A stretch of DNA of 64,000 nt from Tuctoria greenei (taxonomy: Eukaryota > Streptophyta > Magnoliopsida > Poales > Poaceae), in assembly GCA_036927565.1 (NCBI GenBank), contig JAYESD010000002.1:227499605-227563604 (forward strand). The letters are read 5' to 3'. The position numbers were made by a program, and so were the translations under genes. The notes under the pieces are model-generated. The model had not been told where the DNA came from. It worked only from the letters and a program-made list of their open reading frames with translations, and searched no databases. Positions within the stretch are counted from its first letter, which is position 1. The number at the start of each line of letters is the position of its first letter. Below are positions 1 to 11,800 of this stretch, piece by piece.

Positions 1-2
1 AG

Positions 3-3000
3 AACCAGCTTCTACAGAATCTGACTCAGGTGGTGGCCAACATGCAGCAGGCACCTCAACCACAGCAGGCACCAGGACCCCGGTCCAAGCTGAGGGACTT
101 TCAGAGCACTCAGCCTCCTGTCTTCACGAGTCCAGTGGAGCCGATGCATGTAGATGACTTGTTGAAGACGATCGACAGCAAGCTACAGCTAGTTCAGTGC
201 TACGGACGGGAGAGAGTCTTGCTGGCAGCTCACCAGCTAGCAGGACCCGCAGCAGACTGGTGGACAGCTTACACAGCTACCCACGAGGACCCTCAGAGTA
301 TCACGTGGGAGGAGTTCAGGCAGAGCTTTTGCAGTCACTTTGTACCAGCTGGGGAGATCAAGATGAAGCGGAAGGAGTTTCTTAGTCTGAAGCAGGGTAA
401 CATGTCAGTGCGTGAGTACCTCACTAAGTTCACGCAGCTGTCACGTTACGCACCCGAGGAGGTCAGGACTGACGAGCAGAAACAAGATTGCTTTGTGGAG
501 GGGTTAGACGCTGAGGTGAAGAATGCATTGTCTTCTAGCTACTACGATGATTTTCAGAAGATGGTGGATAAGGCTTTTGTGATGGAGAAGCAGTTGCCCG
601 AGCTAGAGGCACAGAGGAAGCGGAAGATGTCGTGGCAGAGTCAGTCTTCAGGCAGTAGCAGTCGCCCTCGCTTTGCACCGCAACCAGCGGGGCAGATGAG
701 CCGTCCTATGGGCCCATACCAGGGGTCGAGGTACCCCAACCCAGCTTTCAGACAGCCGACGCCGCAGACTCAGCAGCAGCGTCAGCAGGTTCAGCAGCCG
801 CAGCAGCGTCCCGCTTTTCCACCTCGTACAGCGGGACATGTCCAGCAGAGTCAGCAGCAGGGCAACAAGAATCAGTGGAGCAGATCGATTGGACCGTGTT
901 ACACTTGTGGTGAGATGGGTCATCTCGCCAGCCGATGCCAGAAGAGTAAGCAGTCACAGCAGCAGCACAAGCATAATTTTATGCATGGTCGGGTGAACCA
1001 TGTAGCTTTGGAGGAGGCTCAGGAGGCTCCAGACGTGGTGATTGGTACGTTCTCCGTTGACACTCACCCTGCTACTATTTTGTTCGATTCAGGTGCTACA
1101 CATTCATTTATTGCTAAGGAGTTTATATAGAGGCATGCTATGCGAACTACATCTTTGACCCGTGTGCTAGTGGTCAACTCTCCGGGAGGAGAATTCAAGA
1201 CGAGTCAGGTGTGCTCAAAAGTGAGTCTTGACATAATGGGGGCGGTCTTCTCTGCAAACCTCATTGTGTTGGAGTCACGAGGCATAGATATTATCTTGGG
1301 GATGGATTGGCTGGCCAAGTATGATGGTGTGATTCATTGTGCGACGAGGACTGTCAAGCTGACACACACTAATGGCACCGTGGTGGAGTTCACATCTGCC
1401 CAAGCGCCAGTCGAAAAGATCCAGCTTAACCAGATCGACACTACAGAGGGGGTCCGGTTGGTTAGTGAGTTCCCGGATGTTTTTCTCGAGGAGTTGCCAT
1501 GTATGCCGCCAGATCGAGATATTGAGTTTGTCATTGAGTTAGTGCCGGGTACTGCTCCTATATATAAGAGACCGTACAGGGTGGATGCAAAGCAGTTAGC
1601 AGAGCTTAAGGATCATATCCAAGAGCTTCTAGACAAAGGATATATTCGTCCTAGTTCCTCGCCTTGGGGAGCACCGGTTATATTTGTGCCAAAGAAGGAT
1701 GGGACTCAGAGGTTGTGCGTCGACTATCGAGCTCTTAATGCAGTAACCATCAAGAACAAGTATCCTCTGCCACGCATCGAGGACTTGTTTGATCAGCTTA
1801 GAGGGGCATGTGTGTTCTCTAAAATTGACCTTCGCTCGGGATATCATTAGTTGAAGATTCGGGCTTCAGATATTCCAAAGATGGCGTTTGTCTCTCGATA
1901 TGGTCTCTATGAGTACACAGTCATGTCGTTTGGACTGACTAATTCTCCGGCTTACTACATGTACCTTATAAATAAGGTATTCATGGAGTATTTGGATAAA
2001 TTCGTGGTGGTTTTCATTGATGATATTCTGGTTTTCTCGAAGAATGAGGAGGAGCATGATGAGCATTTGAGGTTGGTGTTGCAGAAGCTTCGTGAGAATC
2101 AGTTGTATGCCAAGCTTAGCAAGTGTGAGTTCTGGTTGAAGGAAGTTTCGTTCTTGGGGCATGTCCTATCTGAGGGAGGAGTGTCAGTCGATCTAGGCAA
2201 GGTGTCAGATGTGCTGAAATGGAAGGTGCCACAGAATGTCGGAGAGATCAGAAGCTTCTTGGGAATGGCAGGGTATTATCGCTGATTTATTGAGGGCTTC
2301 TCGAAGATTTCTAGACCACTTACGAAGTTGCTTGAGAAGGGGGCAATTTTCAGATGGACGCCCGAGTGTGAAGCAAGTTTCTAGGAGATGAAGAAGAGAT
2401 TGACATCGGCACCCGTGTTGATAATGCCAGATATGAAGAAGGAATTCTCAGTCTATTGTGATGCGTCCGGACAGGGTTTGGGATGTGTCCTCATGCAGGA
2501 GGGACATGTCGTGGCATATGCTTCTAGACAACTTCAGAAGCATGAGAGGAATTATCCGACGCACGACTTGGAGTTGGCGGCTGTGGTACATGCTTTGAAG
2601 CTTTGGAGGCACTACTTGATGGGGAAGAGGACAGAGATTTACACAGATCATAAGAGTCTCAAGTATATATTCACGCAGCCGGATCTCAATCTCAGACAGC
2701 ACAGATGGTTGGAGCTCATTAATGACTTTGATGTGGGGATCAATTATCATCCTGGGAAGGCCAATGTGGTTGCGGATGCTTTGAGCAGGAAGGTGCATTG
2801 TAACGCTTTGGTGTTGCAACCTCAGCTTTGTGAGGAGTTTGCAAGACTTAATCTCTGCATGGTGTCTAGCATAGAGGCAGTGATGATGGAGGTGGATTCC
2901 ACCTTGGAGCGCGATATTCGAGAAGGTCAGAAGAATGACAAGAAGATTTTGAAGCTTAAGCATTTGATGGAGGAGAACAAGGCTCCTGATTTCAGGGTGG

Positions 3001-4031
3001 ACGAGCAAGGGACACTATGGCTCGGGAAGAGGATATGCGTGCCAAAGGATAAGGCCATCAGACAGTTGATCCTGCGAGAGGCTCACGATTCAGATTACTC
3101 CATACATCCCGGGAGTACTAAGATGTATCAGGATCTGAAGGAACGCTATTGGTGGCTTGGTATGAAGCGAGACATTGCAGAATATGTGGAACTGTGTGAC
3201 ACGTGTCAGCTTGTGAAGGCGGAGCATCAGAGACTTGCGGGGTTGCTACAACCCTTGAGGGTGCCAGAATGGAAGTGGGAGGAAATCAGTATGGACATTA
3301 TTGTGGGGCTGCCCAGGACACAGTCAGGTTATGACTCTATATGGGTGATAGTGGACCGGTTGACCAAGGTCGCCCATTTCATTCCAGTTAAGGAGCACTA
3401 CCCTGGGTCAAAGTTGGCAGAGTTGTATATGTCGAGGATTGTGTGTCTCCATGGTGTACCTAAGAAGATAGTTTCTGATCGTGGTGCTCAGTTCACATCG
3501 CGGTTCTGGCAGAAGTTGCACGAGTCTATGGGCACCCATTTAAATTTCAGTTCAGCATACCACCCGCAGACAGATGGGCAGACAGAGAGAACTAATTAGA
3601 TTCTTGAGGACATGTTGAGAGCTTGTGCTTTAAAGAACAGTAGGAGTTGGGATAAGAATCTGCCTTATGCGGAGTTCTCTTACAATAACAGTTATCAGGC
3701 CAGCTTGAAGATGTCACCATTTGAGGCGTTGTATGGAAGGAAGTGTAGGACTCCGTTGTTTTGGGATCGGACAGGAGAGGGTCAGGTGTTCGGACCAGAG
3801 GTGTTGAGAGATGCTGAAGAGAAAGTGCGAGAGATCCGTAAGAATTTGAAGACAGCACAGTCCAGGCAGAAGAGCTACGCAGACACGCGGCGACGAGAGT
3901 TGACTTTTGAGGTGGGAGACTATGTGTACCTCAAGGTGTCACCCATCAGAGGGCTTCGTCGATTCAAGGTGAAGGGTAAGCTATCACCAAGGTACATCGG
4001 GTCGTTCAAGGTGTTGGATAGGAGAGGTGAG
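3..4031 (+). pseudogene. Gypsy-A gag-pol polyprotein, first part, five premature stops
   Basis: One reading frame is open from the window edge to 4031 with no frameshift, but five stops break it: TAG 1128-1130, TAG 1848-1850, TGA 2283-2285, TAG 2382-2384 and TAG 3597-3599. In order it shows a retrotransposon gag domain (about 120-600), a glutamine-rich linker, a CCHC knuckle (CYTCGEMGHLASRC, about 900-945), an aspartic protease (LFDSGATHS, about 1080), RT with FIDD at the catalytic site (about 2015-2030), RNase H (about 2390-2800), an H2C2 zinc region and the integrase core. Four of the five stops sit where the family motif has CAG or CGA, so they look like C-to-T changes. The frame continues at 16085 across the Copia-1 insertion. 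Not expected to make a functional polyprotein. Confidence 0.9.
4027..4031. repeat. Target-site duplication of Copia-1 (left)
   Basis: GTGAG here is repeated exactly at 16080-16084. It flanks Copia-1 and lies within the Gypsy-A coding frame. Confidence 0.97.
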
Positions 4032-5665
4032 TGAAAGTTGCCTAGAGGGGGGTGAATAGGCTAATCGACCTGCAAATGACTTAATAAAACAAGATTAAAT
4101 CACAGGGGGCGGACTAGTCCGGTCTGGGGGCGGACTAGTCCGGTCAGCCTGCGTGAAGAACCCTAAAAAGTGTTTCTAGCAAGTTTTAAGGGGATTTTCT
4201 TGAGGCTACAAGTGAGGATATGTTTATGACAAGTTTAGAAACTATCAACACAAGAGTGAGTCAAGTTTCAACAAGATTAAGCAAGGAGAAACACAAAACA
4301 AAACTAGCAACCCTAGAACGGAATATTCGATGAACAAAGTGCAAAGAACACGGAGACACAAGGATTTTATCCCGAGGTTCGATTCCACACAAGAATCTAC
4401 GTCCCCGTTGAGGAGTCCACAAAGGATCGGGTTCACCAACCCTTCCCTCACCAAGTTTACCGCACGGGCCTAACTTGGTTCTCCACTAATCACAAGGGTG
4501 ATTACAAAGTTCGTTGGGGCTTCTCACAATCTGAGGCTCCCACGCCACAAAGATGATCAACAACACGAAACACACTCAATACACAGCTCACAAAGACTCA
4601 ATGAGTGCAAGAGATCAAACCGGGAGCACAAGCATGATGTTCTTCCTCTTCTCCACCTCATTAAACCCTAATCCACTCAAGAATTAGTTTTAGAGGGAAA
4701 GTAGGCAAGAAAGAGGCTTAGGAGTGCTCCAAGTTGGCTGTGGCGGCGCTAGGGTTCTTGTCTATTCAAGAGTTGGTTCAAAAGAACCTAGGGGACCTCT
4801 ATTTATAGAGGTCCCAAGCCCATACTGCTGACTTCAGCAAAAGGGCGGACTAGTTCGGCCTCAGGCCCGGACTAGTCCAACCTAGGGGACCACTGACCCC
4901 TCTGACAACTGTCGCACTGCGCGGCAATCGTCACGCTACCCGCCAAACTTCAAATTCAAACGGTAACTTCGACAACGGACTAGTCCGGCCCTTACCGGAC
5001 TAGTCCGATCTCACACAGAACCTTTTGTTCCGTGTGAAAACGGACTAGTCTGGAGGCCACGGACTAGTCCGGCCTACCCAGACTTAGTCGCAAAAACTCT
5101 CTGCACTCGGCACCACGGACTAGTCCGGCCCACGGACGGACTAGTCCGATCTCACACAGGACCTTTTGGTCCACCCCAAAACGGACAAGTCCACTCTCTA
5201 GGACTTAGTCCAGAAACTCCACTTCAAGGGGTACCCTGGACTAGTCCGGTCCACTACGGACTAGTCCGAAGTCACACAGGACCTTCTGGTCCGTGTGAAA
5301 ACGGACTAGTCTGGCCAGGAGCGGACTAGTCCGGCCCTAAGGCGGACTAGTCCGGCCATTCCTGCCAGACTACTCTAACTTCAACTTCAAATAGGATTTC
5401 TACCTCAACCACCACTCTTGAGCTCCTACTTTGATCTCTTTGCACTTTACGCACACACCCTCCTATTTCTATGGCTAGTCTAACTCAACACGCTAGAAAC
5501 CCTAGTTTCTACGCTTCGAGTCGACTCCGTTTCCATCCTTTTCCTTTTTGAGGGTTTGCGTCTCCGATCGAGTCCACACCTGTGCTAAGATCATATGAGC
5601 TCATTAGCGACTTAATTGTTGTCATCAATCATCCAAAACCCATGGGGAACCTAGATGCACTTTCA
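4032..5665 (-). repeat. Copia-1 3' LTR (left copy)
   Basis: A 1,634-bp LTR. It lacks one 22-bp stretch, equal to about one palindrome unit, that is present in the other LTR. Its palindrome array spans about 4845-5356 and its TATA box is at 4799-4807 (minus). Confidence 0.95.
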
Positions 5666-5666
5666 A

Positions 5667-5679
5667 TCTCCCCCTTTTT
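5667..5679 (-). other. Copia-1 3' polypurine tract
   Basis: On minus, AAAAAGGGGGAGA lies directly upstream of the 3' LTR with one or two spacer bases. A second purine block (AAAGGGGGAGAG and GGGGGAG, about 6025-6047) lies just after the accessory ORF stop. Confidence 0.85.
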
Positions 5680-5681
5680 GG

Positions 5682-6094
5682 TGATTGATGACAACACATC
5701 AAGTCCTTCACAATTAAGAGTATAAATTTTGGTTTTCATAACTTGTGTGCGTATGAATGACTCCCCCTCAATGTATGCAGCATGTAAAAGAGGTGGAGAA
5801 GATCTTTCATACCCACACACGTTATGGTGGGGTGCCTACGTGATGTGCTCAACAATTGTGACAAGACATAAAGAGCATCAACATAATCAAAAGATTGACA
5901 ATAAGAACATTATATTGAGATTGAACAACATTAGCAAGTCTTGCACAAATATAAACAACCAAGTGGCATGAATAAGTTACAAGTTAAGTTCAAATGCCAA
6001 GAACACACCAAACACACACTAACTCCCCCTAACTCTCCCCCTTTGGCATCAAGGCACCAAAAAGGAAAAGAAGAGGGGGATAAGGACCCAAAAG
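5682..6094 (-). other. Copia-1 3' untranslated region with conserved blocks
   Basis: No ORF of substance is present. Two short blocks are shared with Copia-2 at matching places: TTATGGTGGGGTGCCTA (near 5822-5840, compare 30149-30168) and TTGGCATCAAGGCACCAAAA (near 6043-6062, compare 30377-30396). Confidence 0.6.
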
Positions 6095-7951
6095 CTAGTC
6101 CTCGTCCTCGTCACTATCGCCGTCGCGGGAGTCGCTCTCCGTGGCCTCTGGGTCCTCGACGTCTTCCTCATGATCGTCGTCGTCGTCGTCGGAGCCCGGT
6201 GAGGAGGTACCCTCCATCTCACCCAAGAGTGCCAACTCCTCGGGGGTGAGAAGGGGGTATGGAGTGAGCTCGTCGTCGGAGGCCTCAGGGCTCATCGGAA
6301 TCTCCATCTTGTCGCAGAGCTTCCTCACGTAGCGCTCAGTCCGCTGAGCTCGCACCTCGGCTTTGCGGCACGAGGTGAAGATGGACCAAAGAAACTTGAG
6401 GACTCCGCTGCTAGAGGAGCCACCGGGTGAGTGAGAGGCACGGTGAGAGGCTCCACCACGAGGTTCCTCCGGCTGAGAGGGAGGATCCGTGTTCTTCCGG
6501 GGCGGAGGAATCGGGACAGCAGGTGGCATCTGGGGTCGAAGAGGCTGGTGAGTGGTGTCCTTCACAAACACAAGCCCGGACACCTTCTCGATCAGACACA
6601 TAATGTATGGGGCATAGCCACAGGCACGGTTGGGTGTGTGTGAGATGTTGTAGATATCATCAAAGATGTAATCTACAAGGTTGAACATCTCATGTCCATC
6701 AATGAGAGCCAATAGGTGCCTGAGGTGACCCTGGATGATCCCTGCATCTCCTTCTTTGGGAGCCACTGTCCTCCTGAGAATCCTGTTAAGGATGCTGTAG
6801 AACGGGAGGATGTTCCTGGCCAATCCAGCTTCACACCGGACGTGAGGAGGGTACATATAGCTCATGTCATCCCTGTCCATGGCCTTGAGATTGGAGATAA
6901 TGATCTCATGGTCCAGGTGACTCTCCAGACCAAGAGCCTGAGCAAACACCTCAAAGGTGGCATAGTACTGCTCACCGTTGGTCATCCAAGTGATGGCTCG
7001 GTCACCACGAGAATGGAAATGAACTGTGGTATAGAACTGTACTATGACCTCCTCATTCCAGTCATACTTGAATCCAAGAATGTCCTTGATTCCGTGGCGC
7101 TCAGCTGCCTCGATCACTGCGTCAAACGACTCGTGTTTCTTCTTAGCCATATAGGTCCCGTCCACCCATTGAGCCTGGATCACTGGCTTCTTCATGGCCT
7201 GGTAGACTGTGCGATAGTAATCGCAATGGAAGTCACACCAGAACCGAGGATCGGCGGTGGACCTCTCATACCTATAGACATTCTCATCTCTGAGCCTCCT
7301 TGCCTTCTCAGCTCCTTTTCCCTTGAATGTGTTCGCTGAGAGATTGGGCTGACGGTTTGGGTTGCGTGCTGGACTGTGCATCACAAGAGGGCCAACAGCC
7401 TGAGCCTTCCCTTTTTCACGAATCATAACTCCTCCGGGTGCCTTCTTGGCTGGCACCTTGACGGAGGGCTTCTTCTTCTTCGGCTCGACTGGAGCCGGAG
7501 CCTTTCCTTTCTTAGGGTCACGCTCGACCCTTGGCTCTTCTTCCCTTTGGGCTTGCTCCTTGCCCTTTGTCTTCTCGCCAACAGTGACGAGTTTCTTCCT
7601 TTTAGGGGCATTGGCCTCAGCGTCCCTGGAGTTGTGAGCCTCCCTGTCTTGCCTTTTCTTCCTCCTTAGCTCATTCAGGGATTCTGCAGTTGCTCGTGCC
7701 AAGGCTTCTTCTTCATTGTAGATGGTGGCAGCTACTTTGGAGGCTTCGAGGGCCTTCAGCCGCCTTTCTTCTTTTTCCTTCTGCACCTTAATGAGGGCAG
7801 CTTTCGTCCTTGCTTCGACGATCTGATCCTTGGTGCGGCCCTCCCAGGGTACTTCCACACCTCTCTCCTCGGTGCGGCCCCGATAGGTCTCGGGGCGTTC
7901 TTCATCGCCCGCGGGGTTGAGACGAGAAGGGGAGTGCTCCGAGTTCGACAT
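6095..7951 (-). CDS. Copia-1 accessory (env-position) ORF, 618 aa
   Basis: An intact ORF lies between pol and the 3' LTR, where SIRE elements carry an env-like gene. ATG 7951 was chosen because it is 1 nt after a good acceptor, although the frame stays open upstream to 8053. Residues about 35-110 look coiled-coil (EKEERRLKALEAS); 115-220 are strongly basic. A central domain at about 236-466 (RFWCDFHCDYYRTVY, WNEEVIVQFYT, LNRILRRTVAPKEGDAG, PNRACGYAPYIM) is clearly shared with the Copia-2 ORF. It resembles the putative plant transposon protein domain seen in other plant elements. The C-terminus is a long Asp/Glu tail. I see no signal peptide or transmembrane segment, so an envelope role is not supported. 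Function is unknown; the charge pattern is compatible with nucleic-acid or chromatin binding. Confidence 0.75.
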   Translation of the reverse strand: MSNSEHSPSRLNPAGDEERPETYRGRTEERGVEVPWEGRTKDQIVEARTKAALIKVQKEKEERRLKALEASKVAATIYNEEEALARATAESLNELRRKKRQDREAHNSRDAEANAPKRKKLVTVGEKTKGKEQAQREEEPRVERDPKKGKAPAPVEPKKKKPSVKVPAKKAPGGVMIREKGKAQAVGPLVMHSPARNPNRQPNLSANTFKGKGAEKARRLRDENVYRYERSTADPRFWCDFHCDYYRTVYQAMKKPVIQAQWVDGTYMAKKKHESFDAVIEAAERHGIKDILGFKYDWNEEVIVQFYTTVHFHSRGDRAITWMTNGEQYYATFEVFAQALGLESHLDHEIIISNLKAMDRDDMSYMYPPHVRCEAGLARNILPFYSILNRILRRTVAPKEGDAGIIQGHLRHLLALIDGHEMFNLVDYIFDDIYNISHTPNRACGYAPYIMCLIEKVSGLVFVKDTTHQPLRPQMPPAVPIPPPRKNTDPPSQPEEPRGGASHRASHSPGGSSSSGVLKFLWSIFTSCRKAEVRAQRTERYVRKLCDKMEIPMSPEASDDELTPYPLLTPEELALLGEMEGTSSPGSDDDDDDHEEDVEDPEATESDSRDGDSDEDED

Positions 7952-7952
7952 G

Positions 7953-8298
7953 CTGCGGAAAATACATAGACGGGAAGGTATGAGTTCAAGGAGATGGAAG
8001 CATTGCGGAAGAAGTCTCGAGAGAAGACTAGGACTAGGGTTTGCTCTGTGCAAACCGGACTTGTCCGCCCCAGGGGCGGACTAGTCCGCCGGGCGGACTT
8101 GTCCGCCAGGGGCCGGACTAGTCCGGGTTGCGCAGGATAAACCCTAACCCTAATCAATTCATCAAAAAATCTTCAGATCAGCGCGCAATACTCCTAGGCT
8201 GTGATCACAAGGGTATATGGAGCAATATCTATGAAGGTGTTCCTATCAAAAACCTCAAGAATAAAAAATGGGGAAAGTTTTTGAAAAAGCGGGAATAC
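7953..8298 (-). other. Candidate leader intron of Copia-1 accessory ORF
   Basis: On minus, a donor CAGAAG/GTATTCCC (exon end 8299) and an acceptor TTTTCCGCAG (ending 7953) bound a 346-nt candidate intron. The ATG follows one nucleotide after the acceptor. Palindrome cluster B (four units, 8055-8126, alternating TAGT and TTGT centres) is inside. Copia-2 has the same arrangement. No transcript evidence is available. Confidence 0.5.
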
Positions 8299-8528
8299 CT
8301 TCTGAAATCCGCGAGAATCGACGAAATCGACGATGGATTGCGAAGGTGAAGCGCGGGGAAACGATCGCTCACTCCCAAAGACTCCAATGCACGGATTGGA
8401 ATTGAGATTTGGTGGTTGGAGCGAAAAATCGCCGAAGAGGGCGGTTTCTAGCGCGCGTGAGGGAGAGAAGCGGGAGTGAGAGGGAGAGGAAGGGTTTTGG
8501 CCGCCCCTGGGGTTTAAGTCCCCAAGGG

Positions 8529-8630
8529 CCGGACTAGTCCGGTGGCAAGGGCAGACTAGTCCGGTCTGCAGACCAGCCGCGGACTAGTCTGGACCCGGAC
8601 TTGTCCGTCCACAGGGGCGGACTAGTCCGG
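8529..8630 (-). promoter_or_regulatory. Copia-1 internal palindrome cluster A, upstream of accessory ORF
   Basis: Five units of the LTR palindrome family sit at 8529-8542, 8551-8564, 8579-8592, 8595-8608 and 8617-8630, including one CCGGACTTGTCCG variant. On minus they immediately precede a TATA-like ACTTAAAC (8519-8512) and a pyrimidine-rich leader. A cluster lies at the same place in Copia-2. A promoter role is inferred. Confidence 0.55.
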
Positions 8631-8841
8631 TCCGACTGGGCTGAAAGGCGATGTTTTTGAGTTGCACACACACTATTGGTCCTTATGGATAACAAGCAAC
8701 ACAAACATGATTATTGAAGATAAATATGACAAAAACATGATCAATTTTCAAGAAAAAGTTTTCTCAAACAGATTTTGAAGAGAAATCACGATAGAGAAGA
8801 GTTTTTTCGAAATATAGCTCAAAAAATGTGAGGAATGTGGT

Positions 8842-11800
8842 TTAAGCCACATTCCTAGAATCCAAAATGTTGAGCTCACTTCTTAGCTCACAGAAACGCT
8901 TCTCATCAAGAGGCTTGGTGAAAATATCCGCGAGTTGATGTTCCGTCCTCACATGAGAAATCACAATATCTCCCTTCATTGAGTGATCTCTCAAGAAGTG
9001 ATGTCGTATGTCTATGTGCTTGGTCCTAGAGTGCTCCACCGGATTATGGGCTATCTTTATGGCACTCTCGTTGTCACACAAGAGTGGAATGTTGCGCAAG
9101 TTAATCCCATAATCCCTAAGGGTTTGTCGCATCCAAAGAAGTTGTGCACAACAACTTCCGGCTGCAACATATTCCGCTTCGGCGGTGGAGAGAGCAATAG
9201 AGTTTTGCTTCTTGGAGGACCAAGACACTAGAGATCGACCCAAGAATTGGCATGTACCCGATGTGCTCTTCCTATCAACTTTGCACCCCGCATAGTTCGC
9301 ATCATAATATCCAATGAGGTTAAACTTAGATCCTTTGGGGTACCAAAGTCCTAAGGAAGGTGTGTGTACTAGATATCTCAAGATCCTTTTAACGGCGGTC
9401 AAATGACAATCCTTAGGTGCCGCTTGAAAGCGTGCACACATACACACACTTAGCATGATATCGGGCCTAGATGCACAAAGATAGAGAAGTGAACCAATCA
9501 TAGACCTATACAACTTTTGATCCACACTTGGACCATCGTCATTTAGGTCTAGGTGTCCATTTGTTCCCATAGGGGTTTTGATGGGCTTTGCCTTATCCAT
9601 GTCAAACTTCCTTAGAATATCTTGTGTATATTTAGTTTGACTTATGAACGTCCCTTCTTTGAGTTGTTTTACTTGAAATCCTAGAAAGAACTTCAACTCA
9701 CCCATCATGGACATTTCAAACCTCTCCGACATTATCTTGGAGAACTCATCACAAAACACCTTATTTGTGGAACCAAATATGATGTCATCCACATATATTT
9801 GGCACACAAAAAGATCTTCGTTGAAGTGCTTTGTGAAAAGGGTATAGTCCGCTTTGCCTATCCTAAAACCATTTTCAACTAGAAAGTCTCTTAGGCACTC
9901 ATACCAAGCTCTAGGAGCTTGCTTGAGGCCATAAAGAGCCTTTCGTAATTTGTAAACATGGTTAGGATAGTCTTGGTCTTCAAACCCTGGAGGTTGCTCT
10001 GCATAAACTTCTTCCTTGATTGGGCCATTTAGGAATGCACTCTTAACATCCATTTGGTAGAGCTTGAAGTCATGATGAGTAGCAAAAGCTAGTAGTATCC
10101 GAATTGACTCAAGCCTAGCTACGGGGGCAAATGTCTCATCAAAATCCAATCCTTCAACTTGTGAGTACCATTTTGCCACAAGTCGTGCTTTGTTCCTAGT
10201 TACCACGCCATGCTCATCTTGTTTGTTGCGGAACACCCACTTGGTTCCAACAACATTAACTTGTGGGCGCTTGACAAGCTCCCAAACCTTGTTCCTTTCA
10301 AAGTTATTGAGCTCCTCTTGCATGGCAACTACCCAATCCGGATCTCTTAAGGCATCTTCAACCTTATGGGGTTCCAAGGATGAGACAAAGGAGAAGTGCT
10401 CACAAAAGTTTGCAACACGTGAACGTGTTGTTACTCCTCTTGTGATATCTCCTAGAATGTTGTCAACAGGGTGATCCCGTTGAACACTTTGATGAACACG
10501 AGGATGCGGAGGTTGAGCTCTTGAATCACTTGCTTTATCTTCTTCACTTTGGTCTCCCCCTTGATCCATGCCTCCCCCTTGATCTTCATTCCCATTATCA
10601 TTTTGGGGAGCATCTAGTGGATCTCCAACTTGTCCAATGGGAGTTTGACCTACTTCATAATGATGATGGTCACTTGGGCTTTGGGATGGTTCTTGTGGGC
10701 GAACATCTCCAAGTGCCATTCTCCTTAGAGCTTCTAGTGGAGGTTCCTCTTTATCAATGGCATGTTGATCAACTTGCTCCACTTGAGAGCCATTGGTTTC
10801 ATCAACCACCACGTCACGTGCTATTTCAACAATTCCGGAGGATTTGTTGAACACACGGTACGCATGTGTGTTTGAGTCATATCCAAGCAAGAAACCCTCA
10901 TCGGACTTTGAAGCAAACTTCGAAGTCCTAGGCTTCTTGTTGAGGATATAACACTTGCTACCAAAGACACGAAAGTAAGAAACATTGGGCTTCTTACCAA
11001 CGAGAAGCTCATAAGGAGTCTTCTTGAGGAGGCGATGAAGGTACAATCGGTTTACGGCATGGCAAGCGGTGTTAACCGCTTCCGCCCAAAACCGGTCCGA
11101 TGTTTTGTACTCATCTAGCATCGTCCTTGACATCTCAATAAGCGTCCTATTCTTTCTTTCGGCAATTCCATTTTGTTGAGGAGAATAGGGGGCGGAAAAC
11201 TCATGCTTGATGCCCTCCTCATCTAGGAACTCTTCTACTTGCATGTTCTTGAATTCGGTGCCATTATCACTCCTTATAGCCTTTATCCTTAAGTTGAACT
11301 CATTTTGAGCTCTCCTTAGGAATTTCTTGAGGACACCGGGGGTTTCACTCTTAACATGCAAGAAGAACACACAAGTATATCTAGAGAAGTCATCAACGAT
11401 GACTAGACCATACTTGTTGCCACCGATGCTAATGTAAGCAATGGGGCCAAAAAGATCCATATGGAGTAACTCCAAAGGTCTAGTTGTCGTCATGACATTC
11501 TTAGAGGGGTGTTGAGCTCCTACTTGCTTTCCCGCTTGGCATGCACTACATGGCCTATCCTTTTCAAATACCACATCCTTTAGGCCACGAACGTGCTCTC
11601 CTTTAAGGAGCTTTTGAAGGTTCCTCATTCCAACATGGGTTAGCCTTCTATGCCAAAGCCATCCCATGTTGGCTTTCGCCATTAAGCATGTGTCAAGTTA
11701 AGCTTTATCCGTGGTAAAATCCACAAGATAGAGCTTTCCCTTGAGCACTCCCTTAAAGGCTATTGAGTCATTACCCTCTCTCAGAACATTCACACCCTCA

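Noticed and set aside
4845..5356. Regularly repeated CGGACTAGTCCG considered as a CRISPR-like array
   Set aside because: Units are palindromic, spacing is irregular, spacers are themselves related, and the context is a plant LTR.
6716..7669. Plus-strand ORFs opposite the Copia-1 accessory gene (207, 97 and 63 codons)
   Set aside because: Shadow frames of the minus-strand accessory ORF; their translation has no conserved features.
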